A stretch of 64,000 nucleotides of DNA from JAGVPT01 sp963772165 (GTDB lineage Bacteria > Bacteroidota > Ignavibacteria > UBA10030 > UBA8401): the NCBI GenBank assembly GCA_963772165.1, contig CAVYWA010000009.1:401280-465279 (forward strand), in the 5' to 3' direction. Below are positions 35,480 through 44,566 of this stretch, one piece after another. The first letter of the stretch is position 1. Each line of letters begins with the position of its first letter. A model generated the notes under the pieces. It did no database searches. It was given only the letters and a program-made list of their open reading frames with translations, and was not told the origin of the DNA. The translations under genes and the position numbers were made by a program.

Positions 35480-36361
35480 ATGAATATTCAGGAAATAATA
35501 ATTGCAGGACAAAGCAAGAATCCATTAAGAGTGAAGCGTTTCGGATACGGCACGATGCGCCTCACCGGCGAGGGCATTTGGGGTGAACCGCCAAACCGCC
35601 CCGAAGCTTTGCAAATATTAAAACAGTGCATCAGGAACGGCGTCAATTTTATAGATACTGCAGATTACTATGGAGAAGATGTTACGAACAGGTTGATAAA
35701 AGAAGCTCTCTATCCGTATCCTGACGACCTGGTGATATGCACTAAAGTTGGCGGGTCAAGAAAACCCGATAAAAGCTGGATCCAATTTAACCGCCCTGAG
35801 AATTTACGCCGCAGTATTGATAATAATTTACGCACCCTGAAGCTGGAACAGATAAAGCTTGTTCATTTTAGGATTATAGCGGAAGGCGGGGTGCCGTTGA
35901 AAGAATCAATGCAGGCCATGTTCGAGTTGCAGAAAGAAGGGAAGATATTGCATGTCGGTGTGAGTAATGTTAATCCCGATGAATTGCAAGCAGCGATGGC
36001 AATGGGAAATATTGCCACCGTCGAAAATATGTACGGCCATGGCCAGCGCGCCTCATTAAAATTGGCGTGGGGGGAAGAATCCAGGGGAGGAGAGGAAGTC
36101 CTTGCTTTCTGCGAGAAAAGTAAAATACCATTGATACCGTACTTCTCTTTAATTCAGTCGATGCCAAAGAAGGATAATAAGATTTCAATTATTGCAAAGA
36201 AACATCATGCTACCGATGCTCAAATACACTTAGCATGGTTATTGCATCGTTCTCCATGGATATTGCCGATACCGGGGACATCTTCATTAAAACATTTTGA
36301 AGAGAACCTGAAAGCTACCGGGATAACATTGAGCGAAGAAGACATGACCTTTCTTGAATAA
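35480..36361 (+). CDS. Aldo/keto reductase
   Basis: 293 residues. The tetrad is visible: Asp and Tyr in FIDTADYYGED, Lys in LVICTKVGG and His in KLVHFRI. LLHRSPWILPIPGTSSLKHFEENL is the family C-terminal NADPH-binding segment. Cytosolic NADPH-dependent carbonyl reduction. The next gene, 19 bases downstream, is an AraC regulator and may control the group. Confidence 0.87.
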   Translation: MNIQEIIIAGQSKNPLRVKRFGYGTMRLTGEGIWGEPPNRPEALQILKQCIRNGVNFIDTADYYGEDVTNRLIKEALYPYPDDLVICTKVGGSRKPDKSWIQFNRPENLRRSIDNNLRTLKLEQIKLVHFRIIAEGGVPLKESMQAMFELQKEGKILHVGVSNVNPDELQAAMAMGNIATVENMYGHGQRASLKLAWGEESRGGEEVLAFCEKSKIPLIPYFSLIQSMPKKDNKISIIAKKHHATDAQIHLAWLLHRSPWILPIPGTSSLKHFEENLKATGITLSEEDMTFLE

Positions 36362-36380
36362 AACTGATTTCATTTGAACT

Positions 36381-37301
36381 ATGGCAAACACACAACCTCT
36401 CCGAATTAAAACGATCAGCCATTACCATCAAGTGATGGGGCTTCCTAAGCCGGAGCATCCATTGGTCAGTGTGGTAAATCTTGAATCAATTAAGCATTTG
36501 CCCGGCAATGAGCCGGTAAGTTTGGTTTTTGATTTTTATTCTATCTCACTTAAAAGGAATTGTAATTCCAAATTTAAATACGGTCAGCAGGAATATGATT
36601 TTAATGAAGGCACAATGTTTTTTATATCGCCCGGCCAGGTTTTTGGCATAGAGGTTGAGAAAGGTTCAGCATTAAAACGCTCGGGATGGTTGTTGCTCGT
36701 CCATCCCGATTTTCTTTGGAACACACCTTTAGCCAAAACAATAAAGCAGTATGAATATTTCAGCTATTCGGTCAATGAGGCCCTGCATTTGTCGGAAAAA
36801 GAAGAAGCGATGATCATCGGCATTATGCGAAACGTCGAGCAGGAATATCACTCAAACATTGACAAATTCAGTCAGGACGTCATTATTGCTCAATTGGAAT
36901 TATTACTCACGTATGCGGAAAGATTTTATCAGCGTCAATTTATAACGAGAAAAATTACCAACCATAGAATCCTTAATCGGTTGGAAGATATTCTTACGGA
37001 ATATTTCAATAGCGATGTTTTGGTAAAAAAAGGGTTACCTACCGTTCAATATATTGCCGAAACATTGAATGTATCGCCCAACTACTTAAGTGGGTTGCTT
37101 AAGGTATTGACCGGTCAAAGCACTCAGCAACATATACACGACAAATTGATTGAAAAGGCAAAAGAAAAATTGTCTACAACCGATTTATCGGTGAGCGAAA
37201 TTGCATACGAATTAGGTTTTGAATATCCGCAGTCTTTTAGCAAGTTATTTAAGACAAAAACCAATCTTTCGCCATTGGAGTTTAGACAGTCGTTTAATTG
37301 A
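36381..37301 (+). CDS. AraC/XylS-family transcriptional regulator
   Basis: 306 residues with an N-terminal cupin-like sensor (FNEGTMFFISPGQVFGI). The C-terminal double helix-turn-helix has VQYIAETLNVSPNYLSGLLK (first HTH) and LSVSEIAYELGFEYPQSFSKLFK (second, AraC signature). Close similarity is to Bacteroidetes regulators next to reductase genes. It likely regulates the adjacent reductases; this is inferred from position. Confidence 0.88.
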   Translation: MANTQPLRIKTISHYHQVMGLPKPEHPLVSVVNLESIKHLPGNEPVSLVFDFYSISLKRNCNSKFKYGQQEYDFNEGTMFFISPGQVFGIEVEKGSALKRSGWLLLVHPDFLWNTPLAKTIKQYEYFSYSVNEALHLSEKEEAMIIGIMRNVEQEYHSNIDKFSQDVIIAQLELLLTYAERFYQRQFITRKITNHRILNRLEDILTEYFNSDVLVKKGLPTVQYIAETLNVSPNYLSGLLKVLTGQSTQQHIHDKLIEKAKEKLSTTDLSVSEIAYELGFEYPQSFSKLFKTKTNLSPLEFRQSFN

Positions 37302-37671
37302 CAAAAAAGCAAAATGCTCGATAGCTTACACTGGCTGACATCACTGCAGCCGCTTAAATAAAAAATGTCAGATGATGTCTTGACTTGTACACTCCATAAA
37401 TGCTGTAATGAATTCGGACAGCATCTAGAGCTTGTTGACCCCGCCAATAAGTTTTTTGACATGAGTCAGGGCCTTTAGTGCATCGGTCTTGACGGTTGCG
37501 CCTGTGGATTTCCACTTGCGCTTTCCATCGTGGTATTAACCGATATAATAGATTTGGTTTGAACGCTTGTATAGGGAAGTAACGGTTGGAAGATACAAAG
37601 ATTGTCGACCTCAACTGTCTACAATTCTGTCTACAGCGATGAGGCTTTCGGTAGGAATGTGCTAAATCTTG

Positions 37672-37744
37672 CTGCCCCGCTAGGGTTCGAACCTAGACTC
37701 TTCTGATCCAGAGTCAGACGTGTTGCCAATTACACTACGGGGCA
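37672..37744 (-). tRNA. tRNA-Gln (CTG anticodon)
   Basis: On the minus strand the cloverleaf is complete. The acceptor TGCCCCG pairs with CGGGGCA, and the D stem GTGT with ACAC. Anticodon stem TCTGA/TCAGA encloses loop CTCTGGA (anticodon CTG). T arm is CTAGG-TTCGAAC-CCTAG. Discriminator is G and CCA is not encoded. It marks the edge between the reductase island and the degenerate accessory region. Confidence 0.93.
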
Positions 37745-38669
37745 AATTGAAATTTCTATTGTTTTAGCCGTTTTCCTCTTCGGGTCTGTCGCCAATTAGC
37801 GGCTTTACCCATATTTCTTGTTACAATTTACTTTACAATTTGTAGGATAGCTGCGCTTTAGAGTTATCAATATACGAAAGCATTTTTGTTTTGGCAAGAC
37901 ACTTTCTTGCTACTCAAGCTCTAGCAGTTCTACAAAAAAAACACAGCAAGCACAACCGTCCATCAAATCATCCTCCGGATATCCGATGACGGTTCGCTAG
38001 CCGTAATTAAAAGTGTCCACACTGTCCAACGCTGGGTACAACTCTGGGCACTAAAAACATATGAAATCCTTAGTAATCTGATGGAAATGTCCAACTGTCC
38101 ATAGTGTCCACCCTTTTTTTAATTAAAAGTATAAAATAATAATAGAAGTATAAGCAGTATAGAATCTGTAGGAAGTTCTATGCAAAAACCCTGGGCACTT
38201 GGCCACTTCGCGTTTTTGCTGAGGAATTTGTATATTTATGACAACAAAAAGTGTCCACCGACAAGGAGGATGTATGGCCGCAAAAAGCACGGGCAGTTGC
38301 GAAATTCTAATCAAATATACGATGCCAACTTCACGGATAAGCTCGACCAAGCCTAGCAAGCCGAAAGAAAAGTAGCAGGACCTGGCCCGTTAAAACTCAC
38401 CGCACCATTCTGAAAATAAAGTGCACTAATCCGCACAATCTGCTTATTGCAACTTAATTCAGGCACTTTAGAATCGCTGATATTCCCTCCTATCCCTCTC
38501 ACCCGGAACAATCGCACTTGCAGGACGTGCCTTGGGTATTACCGTCAAGAATTACCAGAGGACTAAGATCAGCATGTTTGATAGGAGTCAGAGAAAAGCG
38601 ATTCTGGATTGGAAAGAAGCTGAAGCCAACTCGGGTGGGAAGATTGATGAGGATGAATAGGACAGAGAA
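37745..38669. other. Gene-poor stretch between tRNA-Gln and the cassette array
   Basis: No supported gene. The word GTGTCCA/TGTCCA recurs (38007, 38020, 38088, 38098, 38250), once as GTGTCCACACTGTCCA. The short ORFs here lack ribosome sites and protein-like composition. Confidence 0.4.
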
Positions 38670-38700
38670 GTCAGCTGAAGACTGGTTAGAACGCACGCGG
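38670..38700 (-). repeat. Degenerate attC arm at the distal end of the array
   Basis: GTCAGCTGAAGACTGGTTAG matches the right arm of the intact sites (GTCAGCTTGAGCGACTGG...) with small deletions. It continues AACGCACGCGG, nearly identical to the cassette edge at 45093-45107. The left arm is not recognisable. Confidence 0.6.
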
Positions 38701-38757
38701 TAGAATCGTTCTGAGTATGGCTGTTTTTGGTTTATGATTGATCCTTATTATAGCCCT

Positions 38758-39018
38758 TCAGAGATTTGAATTCGTCGTTGATGTCTTGAAAATAATACGG
38801 AGCACGGAGACGAGCGAAAACTCATCACTGAAACAAAGTGATACGAATTCTGTGACCTGGTAGTCCTCGAAGTATTTTGTTAATCGCTTGACTTGCATGG
38901 CCGAAGACAGTTGGAAAATAACAATCAGTGGCGAAAAAAATACGATAATGATGATCCTCGGAATGTTCTTCAGAAGCAGAATAGAGAATCCTCCTATCTG
39001 CTTGCTAAGCGCCACCAA
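38758..39018 (-). pseudogene. C-terminal fragment of a membrane protein truncated by the IS
   Basis: The frame is cut at 39019 by the IS end. It reads VALSKQIGGFSILLLKNIPR, a hydrophobic stretch IIIIVFFSPLIVIF, then QVKRLTKYFEDYQ. This weakly resembles the last helix region of FtsX/MacB-type permeases. Identity is uncertain. Confidence 0.35.
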
Positions 39019-39066
39019 GTGACCTGCCCCCAGTTTATGTGCCAGTTCGTAGTTTAGTTTTTTCCT

Positions 39067-39843
39067 TCAGGCACTGGCAAGCTGAAGGGGATAGAATGTC
39101 TCCGGTGCCGGTGGTCTGTAGTTGAGTGAACTGTGTGGTCTGATCTTGTTGTAGTAGTTCCTCCACCTTTCCGTCACAACCTTCGCCTCCGTAATTGTAT
39201 CAAAGATCTCTCCGTTTAGCAACTCGTCTCTGAACTTTCCGTTAAATGATTCGATGTATCCGTTCTCCCATGGACTTCCCGGTTCGATGAACAGTGTCTT
39301 CACACCGAGTCTTCCCAGCCATGATCGCACACTATCCGCAACAAACTCCGGTCCATTATCCGATCGGATGTGAGCAGGAGTTCCTCTCATCACAAATAAT
39401 TCTGCTAACGCTTCCACAACATCGTTCGACGTGATCTTCCGGTCGATCCTGATCGCCAGGCATTCTCTGGTGTATTCATCGATCACGTTCAGCATCCTCA
39501 ATGGTTTGCCATTACTCGTTCTGTCTGCAACAAAATCATAACTCCAGACATGATCCTTTCGTTCTGGTCTCAGCCGTATGCATGATCCGTCATTGAACCA
39601 GAGTCTTCTCCGCTTAGGCTGCTTTTTCGGCACTTTCAGGCCCTCCTGACGCCATATTCGTTCAACTCTCTTGTGGTTGACGTGCCATCCCTCACTCCGC
39701 AACAATGCCGTTATTCTGCGATATCCGTATCGTCCGTACTCACATGCCAACTCAGTGATGCGAACTGTCAGCAACCTTTGTTCCTGGCTGACCCGGTGTT
39801 CTTGTCGTTGTGTGGATCGCGGCTGGTCCAGAACCATGCACAC
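39067..39843 (-). CDS. IS3-family transposase OrfB (integrase core)
   Basis: 258 residues from the first ATG, but the frame is open up to 39912 and is normally translated by -1 frameshifting from orfA near the AAACTTTTAA stretch. The HTH_21 region YGRYGYRRITALLRSEG is followed by the rve core. The DDE triad is VWSYDFVADR (D), HIRSDNGPEF (D) and PGSPWENGYIESFN (E), then RPHSSLNYRPPAPE. The enzyme appears intact. Confidence 0.9.
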   Translation of the reverse strand: MCMVLDQPRSTQRQEHRVSQEQRLLTVRITELACEYGRYGYRRITALLRSEGWHVNHKRVERIWRQEGLKVPKKQPKRRRLWFNDGSCIRLRPERKDHVWSYDFVADRTSNGKPLRMLNVIDEYTRECLAIRIDRKITSNDVVEALAELFVMRGTPAHIRSDNGPEFVADSVRSWLGRLGVKTLFIEPGSPWENGYIESFNGKFRDELLNGEIFDTITEAKVVTERWRNYYNKIRPHSSLNYRPPAPETFYPLQLASA

Positions 39844-39908
39844 TCGACGTTCCGAGTATCCTATTTTCTCTTGAACCTCTTCGACTGCCCGGCGCTTCTT
39901 TGCCGGGC

Positions 39909-40187
39909 TTAAAAGTTTCCCCGTGCAGCTTCCTTCAATATCGAATTGTCAATCGTCAGATCTGCCACTACCTTCCGTAAGCGGCCGTTCTCTTGTTCCA
40001 GCTCCTTCAATCGCCTTGCCTGATCCACTCTCAGTCCTCCGTACTCCTTCCGCCATTTGTAATACGTCATCTCACTGATCTCCAGCTGCCGTGCCACCTC
40101 CGTAATTGTCTTCCCCTGGCTTTGTAACACATCTGCTTCATGCAATTTGTTAATGATCTCCTCTGCTGTATACCGCTTCCGACTCAT
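39909..40187 (-). CDS. IS3-family transposase OrfA
   Basis: 92 residues. The helix-turn-helix has ITEVARQLEISEMTYYKWRKEYGG, followed by a leucine-zipper-like coil RLKELEQENGRLRKVVADLTI. It is the DNA-binding subunit that supplies the N-terminus of the OrfAB transposase. AAGGAGG precedes the start. Confidence 0.92.
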   Translation of the reverse strand: MSRKRYTAEEIINKLHEADVLQSQGKTITEVARQLEISEMTYYKWRKEYGGLRVDQARRLKELEQENGRLRKVVADLTIDNSILKEAARGNF

Positions 40188-40252
40188 GACCTTCCTCCTT
40201 TTTTGATAATTTCCAATATACTATATTGGATCATCTTTTGGGGGGCAGGTCA

Positions 40253-40494
40253 ACGTCGTAAAGATCACTAAGCAGTTTATTGAGAGCTTCTTGGTTTTGC
40301 AGTGGAAGGCCTATGGTGATATCCAGAGTTTTCAAACTATCTAGACGGCCGATCGGAGGCAATCCAAGTTTTGCAATATCCACTGGAACGCTGCCCTGCA
40401 CAATTTGTTGCCCCATAACGGTTAACTCTGTTCCGCTTGCAAACAACAAGAGTCCTATCATGAGAAATCGAAAGTTTAAGATTAAATTTTTCAT
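40253..40494 (-). pseudogene. N-terminal fragment of an S53 (pro-kumamolisin) peptidase cut by the IS
   Basis: A signal peptide (MKNLILNFRFLMIGLLLFASG) precedes IAKLGLPPIGRLDSLKTLDITIGLPLQNQEALNKLLSDLYD. This is the opening of the pro-kumamolisin activation domain (usual form 'LPLRNQAALDxFLxxLYDPxSP'). At 40252 the IS begins and no further part of the gene is found on its other side. Confidence 0.6.
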
Positions 40495-40618
40495 AGTTAA
40501 TTCCTTTGGGCTTTGAATTCTGAAAATTATTTGCTTTATTTACGTTGGTAAATAAAAAGGGAACTCTTTTCTTAATGAAGAGAGTAAATACTCATCGTCC
40601 CAATATTTGCCATTTGTG

Positions 40619-40648
40619 CCATGGGAGGCGTTACAGCGCCTCCCATGG
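40619..40648. promoter_or_regulatory. Perfect 12-bp inverted repeat
   Basis: CCATGGGAGGCG (40619-40630) and CGCCTCCCATGG (40637-40648) form a strong hairpin between the beta-propeller gene and the truncated peptidase. There is no T run, so it may be a regulatory or processing structure rather than a classic terminator. Confidence 0.5.
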
Positions 40649-40713
40649 TTATATAAGCTTTAGCATGTTATTCTCCTTTTTATTTTTTTGAATGCAGGTT
40701 TTTTTTCAATCAT

Positions 40714-41781
40714 TCAAGGCAACAACGAAACTGGATAGCGCCATACGCTGCCGCCGCTATTCGAGAATAGATACGAATTGTAAATGTACAGTGCTGTTGC
40801 CCCGCTAACTCCTCCTTCTGGCGGCCTTCCGGTTAAAATATTCTGCCATGTTGTTCCCCCATTCTTAGTAACACAAATACTTGTGTCTGTGCCCGCAATA
40901 AGATATAAACTGTTTGCGTAGACGACGTTGACCCCATGATCAGCCAATCCAGCATCCGAGTGGAGCCAGCTATCGCCATTATTTGTGGAAACAAATACAC
41001 CTCCCGTAGACGGGTTTCCCAAATCATTAAATGCTCCTGCAAAGATGTTTGCCCCTATTGCTACCAATCCCTGAAAGTCGAAATTTGTCATATTGACTTG
41101 GAGCCAGTTTACTCCTCCATTTGTTGAACGAAAGATTCCCTCACCGTATGTGCACGCAAAGATGTTTGAAGCAATAGATGTCAGTCCGCTGATTGGGTGA
41201 CCTTTTTTTGTAGTTGAGTCATACAGTCCTGTGTTGGAAGCTGTCCAGCTCGTACCATGGTTGGTAGAAATAAATATCCCGTGGCTTGTTCCTGCAAAAA
41301 TCTCTCCGCCAGCTACGCAAAAACAATTCATATTTTCCGTAAGGTCACTATCATTTTCAGGCCAAATTATGTCATTGTCCGACCAAGTTAGACCATTATC
41401 AGTTGATCGGTAAATAGCGCCTCTAGGAAGGCTCCAAGCTCCTGCCAAAAGCGCCGTACCATCATTAATGAAACTGATATTGGGTGTAAAAATAAGACTG
41501 GTGAGTGGTAACGTATTATCGACCTGAAATGAATATTGCAGCTTCCATGTTGAACCGTTATCTGTTGAAAGAAAGATATAAGCATACGGTAACGGAAAAT
41601 GAGAAGCTCCTGCCAAAAGATTACCGCCGCTAGCCCCGAAGCCCGTTACACTATAACCTACCAGCCCCTGTCCTTGAGTCCAGTTCGAACCAACCGGCTC
41701 GCTCGGATTACTTCCTTTGCTGCAACCGATTAAGACTATTCCAGGAAAAAACAGAATGAAGCATAATTCAAAAAATTTCAT
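40714..41781 (-). CDS. YCF48/BNR-like beta-propeller lipoprotein
   Basis: 355 residues with a lipobox (GIVLIGCSKG, Cys 20). About six repeats of the type IFAGTSHGIFISTNHGTSW follow, a seven-bladed-propeller sortilin/YCF48-like pattern. No T9SS tail is present; the end is WRYPVSLLP. It belongs to the same protein type as 55104, 58441 and 61458 further in the array, and probably sits in the last, IS-damaged cassette. Function unknown; surface lipoprotein likely. Confidence 0.75.
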   Translation of the reverse strand: MKFFELCFILFFPGIVLIGCSKGSNPSEPVGSNWTQGQGLVGYSVTGFGASGGNLLAGASHFPLPYAYIFLSTDNGSTWKLQYSFQVDNTLPLTSLIFTPNISFINDGTALLAGAWSLPRGAIYRSTDNGLTWSDNDIIWPENDSDLTENMNCFCVAGGEIFAGTSHGIFISTNHGTSWTASNTGLYDSTTKKGHPISGLTSIASNIFACTYGEGIFRSTNGGVNWLQVNMTNFDFQGLVAIGANIFAGAFNDLGNPSTGGVFVSTNNGDSWLHSDAGLADHGVNVVYANSLYLIAGTDTSICVTKNGGTTWQNILTGRPPEGGVSGATALYIYNSYLFSNSGGSVWRYPVSLLP

Positions 41782-42350
41782 GAATGCCTCAAAGGTCAGA
41801 TAATAATTTTCTTACAGGGATACCGAATATTTATCTAAAGGTCGACTGCGGAACCCCCGAGCGAGATTTTGAGAGAAATGATATATATTCGCCACAATAT
41901 CCATACCAATGACAATGGCCGTTTAGTAAATTCAAAAGATGTTCTGTTTATTAGTTTTTTTGATTCCTCTTACTTTGTTGGTCTACGCACATCCGTTACA
42001 ATTTGCTAATATTAAAAAAATAATTCGCAATAATGCGATTTATTAAAAAAATCTGATGGATTCAATCCGATTTTTCACAACCCTCGGTACATTCAAGTTA
42101 ATTAGTCCGAAATAGAAACTTACCTGTTGTGTTTCTGTGCATTTGATATACAATATCTGATAAAGCAGGAAACCATCCGCTAATTTACATGGCGATGTTA
42201 AAAGAGTGCGGGGGGATTTGGCTCTTTTGCAAGCTTTGGTTTGTAGGGGCTTCCGCGCGGCTTGCAAAAGTGCCAAATATGCGCGGGGCTTTTACGTTTT
42301 CGCCATCGCTTGTTTCATAACACTAACTGTACGATTCATCGTACAAGGCG
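41782..42350. other. Gene-poor stretch before the first intact attC
   Basis: No supported gene. AT-rich, with CGCGCGGCTTGCAAAAG / CTTTTGCAAGC inverted words near 42228-42270. Confidence 0.4.
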
Positions 42351-42502
42351 GCCTAACGGACCGGAGCTAAGCTGCGGCGACGAAGTGCCGCAGCGACGGA
42401 ATCCAGTCCGCGCGTGGCAGGTCACGTCCAATAGTAGCTGGTTGTTTCGCGCGTGCAAAATCATCGACGGCTGGTTCCGTCAGCTTGAGCGACTGGTTAG
42501 GC
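42351..42502 (-). repeat. attC 1
   Basis: 152 bp, type-1 centre (GACGGAATCCAGTCCGCG). Outer core GCCTAAC/GTTAGGC. The stop codon of the gene to its right lies in its right core. Confidence 0.85.
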
Positions 42503-42889
42503 CGCTGAGCGTTTCGTCGTCTTTGATTGAAGCCAAATTAATAAGAACAGAATTCCCGGAATTGAAAACCCGAAGAATGCCCATCCTCGAGGAAAACTTC
42601 CAGCTTTTGCATAGTTGAGCAGGTAAAAAAGCACAAAGCTGCCGAGACTAATTCCACCTCCTAAAGCCTCAAACCGCCAAGCGACCAACAATCCTATCAC
42701 CATTCCAATAGGGAAGAAGAGAAACTGAAGCAACTCTAATGGTTGAAAGCGAAAGAGATCAAGCTTCTCGCCAAACATGAAGAGCCCAAGTCCTGCAATT
42801 GAGAGAATGCTTAAGGCCCGAGCAGTCCACCGGATGATGGTAACTATTGTATGTGTGTTGGTTTGATTTTGCATTGCTTTGTTATTCAA
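42497..42889 (-). CDS. Four-helix membrane protein, cassette-borne
   Basis: 130 residues with four hydrophobic segments (about 25-42, 52-72, 78-95, 105-120) and a Lys/Arg-rich end. It is not assigned with certainty; the layout is that of small DUF7670-like membrane proteins. The TAA stop is formed by the attC core (GCCTAAC), so the last residues SAA derive from the site. An in-frame ATG at 42874 is an alternative start. Confidence 0.65.
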   Translation of the reverse strand: MNNKAMQNQTNTHTIVTIIRWTARALSILSIAGLGLFMFGEKLDLFRFQPLELLQFLFFPIGMVIGLLVAWRFEALGGGISLGSFVLFYLLNYAKAGSFPRGWAFFGFSIPGILFLLIWLQSKTTKRSAA

Positions 42890-42918
42890 GGATTGTTCGT
42901 GATATGTCGCTTTCAGCG

Positions 42919-43070
42919 GCCTAACGGACCGGAGCTAAGCTGCGGCAACGAAGTGCCGCAGCGACGGAATCCAGTCCGCGCGTGGCAGGTCAAGTCCGAT
43001 AGTAGCTGGTTGTTTCGCGCGTGTTAAATCACCAACGGCTGGTTCCGTCAGCTTGAGCGACTGGTTAGGC
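42919..43070 (-). repeat. attC 2
   Basis: 152 bp, type-1 centre. Both edges of the cassette between attC 1 and 2 read GTTAGGCCGC when oriented alike. Confidence 0.85.
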
Positions 43071-43580
43071 CGCCACATTTGTTTTCAAGTAATCAGATTG
43101 AGATAATAATTGAATTGATTTATCTAGACCTACTCTAAATTTGCTAAAGTCAGCTATAGCATGTGTCTTGACTATATTGACCAACTCTTCACCTAACTGT
43201 TTCGCTTTGAGAAGATATGGAGTTGAGAATATAGATATGCATCTATTTTGCAATTCCTTGGATTTGCAATCGAGAAATGCACGAGCATAAACAATTGAAA
43301 GGAATGCCCTCTCCGGGTCAGATCGATCAACTGAGGGTCGTGCTGAAGGATCCCGTTGGGGAATATTCTGTTTGAGAATTAAGTCAAGTTGATTTGATAA
43401 ACCATTTTCCTCTCCTGTGTGTGGAGAATAACCTTGGGAAATGAGTTCTGGAAAGAATAATTGATGCTCGAATATATCATTGAGAAAATGAGGAATTTCG
43501 ACGCGCCACGAATTCATTTCGTTGTCGCGCTTGAATAAGACCTCTGGACATCCAATTTTGGAAAGTTTAAGATGGAACAA
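43065..43580 (-). CDS. Cassette protein with HELFH motif, C-terminal part (frameshifted)
   Basis: Coding really begins upstream (about 43615) as FRGTLSEEDCLHELFHLKLSK, which contains HELFH, an HExxH zinc-protease-like motif. It continues to YLKTNVAA with the stop TAA inside attC 2. A helical downstream region has Glu candidates (FPELISQG, GEENGL) for a third ligand. Together with 43514-43810 it would give about 245 residues. A zincin function is inference from one motif. Confidence 0.55.
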   Translation of the reverse strand: MFHLKLSKIGCPEVLFKRDNEMNSWRVEIPHFLNDIFEHQLFFPELISQGYSPHTGEENGLSNQLDLILKQNIPQRDPSARPSVDRSDPERAFLSIVYARAFLDCKSKELQNRCISIFSTPYLLKAKQLGEELVNIVKTHAIADFSKFRVGLDKSIQLLSQSDYLKTNVAA

Positions 43581-43810
43581 TTCATGAAGGCAGTCTTCTT
43601 CCGAAAGAGTACCTCTGAACGATAATATACGATTGCTGAATTAAGATCAGCTCCGACTTCACCCTGCAATTTTGGATCATGTGCTAATCGGATGGGCTTA
43701 CCGTGAAGGCTTTCGACTTCGGCGAGTAAAGAAAGCGCCCAGTTGGAATGTTTTAGTATCTCTCCTAATGTCATTACATTGCCACTGTTGGTGAAGAATT
43801 GTGTGGCCAT
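43514..43810 (-). CDS. Cassette protein, N-terminal part (frameshifted)
   Basis: Starts MATQFFTNSGNVMTLGEILKH and is protein-like to about SAIVYYR (residue 64). The frame then passes to that of 43065-43580 between 43605 and 43640. The remaining residues here are artefact. No signal peptide. Not recognised apart from the HELFH motif in the second part. Confidence 0.5.
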   Translation of the reverse strand: MATQFFTNSGNVMTLGEILKHSNWALSLLAEVESLHGKPIRLAHDPKLQGEVGADLNSAIVYYRSEVLFRKKTAFMNCSILNFPKLDVQRSYSSATTK

Positions 43811-43817
43811 TTTGGCG

Positions 43818-43970
43818 GCCTAACGGACCGGAGCTAAGCTGCGGCGGCGAAAAGCCAGTTCCATGTAGTTCATTGCGCGGACGTATTTGCTGATCATATC
43901 ATTCTCGGCGTACTGCCGCGCGGCGAAATCGTCGACGGCCACTTCCGTCAGCTTGAGCGACTGGTTAGGC
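43818..43970 (-). repeat. attC 3
   Basis: 153 bp, type-3 centre (CCATGTAGTTCATTGCGCGG), shared only with attC 22. Confidence 0.85.
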
Positions 43971-43987
43971 GGCTGATTTCTATTTGA

Positions 43988-44536
43988 TTATTTCAATGGC
44001 TGATCTGATTTCCATTTGAACGAGCTTAAGATATTTTCGAAAATAGTTCGACCATATTTGCGAGCTTTAGGGTCGGATTCATCTAACATCCATGCAAGAA
44101 CCACGACCTGGTTATTTTTATTGATATAAACTTCACGAGCGAAACATTCATCGCAGAAAGGATCGATCTCCATTGCACTTAGTCCCTGAATGTCGATCAA
44201 CTTTGGCTTGGCGGATTGTGATGCTCCTTTATATATGATGCCCTTCAACGCTCGAACAGAAAAAACACTATCCATCCATTTTTGGAAAGTTGTTGCCGGT
44301 GATAGTTCGTAGCTCGCCACTAGAACCTCATTGGTAGCGCCATGGCCGTGCAAGGTTGGTAGGTCAAGGAGGGTTCCTTTTAAACCTGATGGACCAGATT
44401 GGCCCTGGTTTCGCTCTGGTCCAAAATTAACATATTTGAACGAAAAGCTTTTTCCTTCGAAGGTGAATGTCTCTTGAGCTCTTGCGTTAAATTGAATGAA
44501 CGAGAGAAGGAATATTCCTGCGCACTTATAAAGCAT
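43988..44536 (-). CDS. Exported hypothetical protein, cassette-borne
   Basis: 182 residues from the ATG that has GGAGG five bases upstream; longer readings start inside attC 4 and are rejected. A signal peptide (MLYKCAGIFLLSFIQFNARAQ) leads to an unrecognised single domain with two Cys in DPFCDECFAREV. Periplasmic or secreted; function unknown. Confidence 0.7.
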   Translation of the reverse strand: MLYKCAGIFLLSFIQFNARAQETFTFEGKSFSFKYVNFGPERNQGQSGPSGLKGTLLDLPTLHGHGATNEVLVASYELSPATTFQKWMDSVFSVRALKGIIYKGASQSAKPKLIDIQGLSAMEIDPFCDECFAREVYINKNNQVVVLAWMLDESDPKARKYGRTIFENILSSFKWKSDQPLK

Positions 44537-44566
44537 TGAAACCTCCGTACTCGAAAAAAAGAAGCC

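Larger units (their letters stand above)
39020..40252 (-). mobile_element. IS3-family (IS407-group-like) insertion sequence
   Basis: 1233 bp. The ends are TGACCTGCCCCC (39020) and GGGGGGCAGGTCA (40252), near-perfect terminal inverted repeats with the TG...CA ends of IS3. It holds overlapping orfA and orfB. No target duplication is visible (flanks CAAG and ACGT), and the genes on each side are unrelated fragments, implying a deletion at one side or recombination between two copies. Confidence 0.88.

Noticed and set aside
37672..37744. tRNA-Gln as an integration target with duplicated 3' end
   Set aside because: No second copy of the tRNA 3' end and no integrase gene was found within the window.
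38122..38700. Short ORFs near 38.1-38.7 kb as genes
   Set aside because: No ribosome sites, no protein-like composition, both strands equally open.
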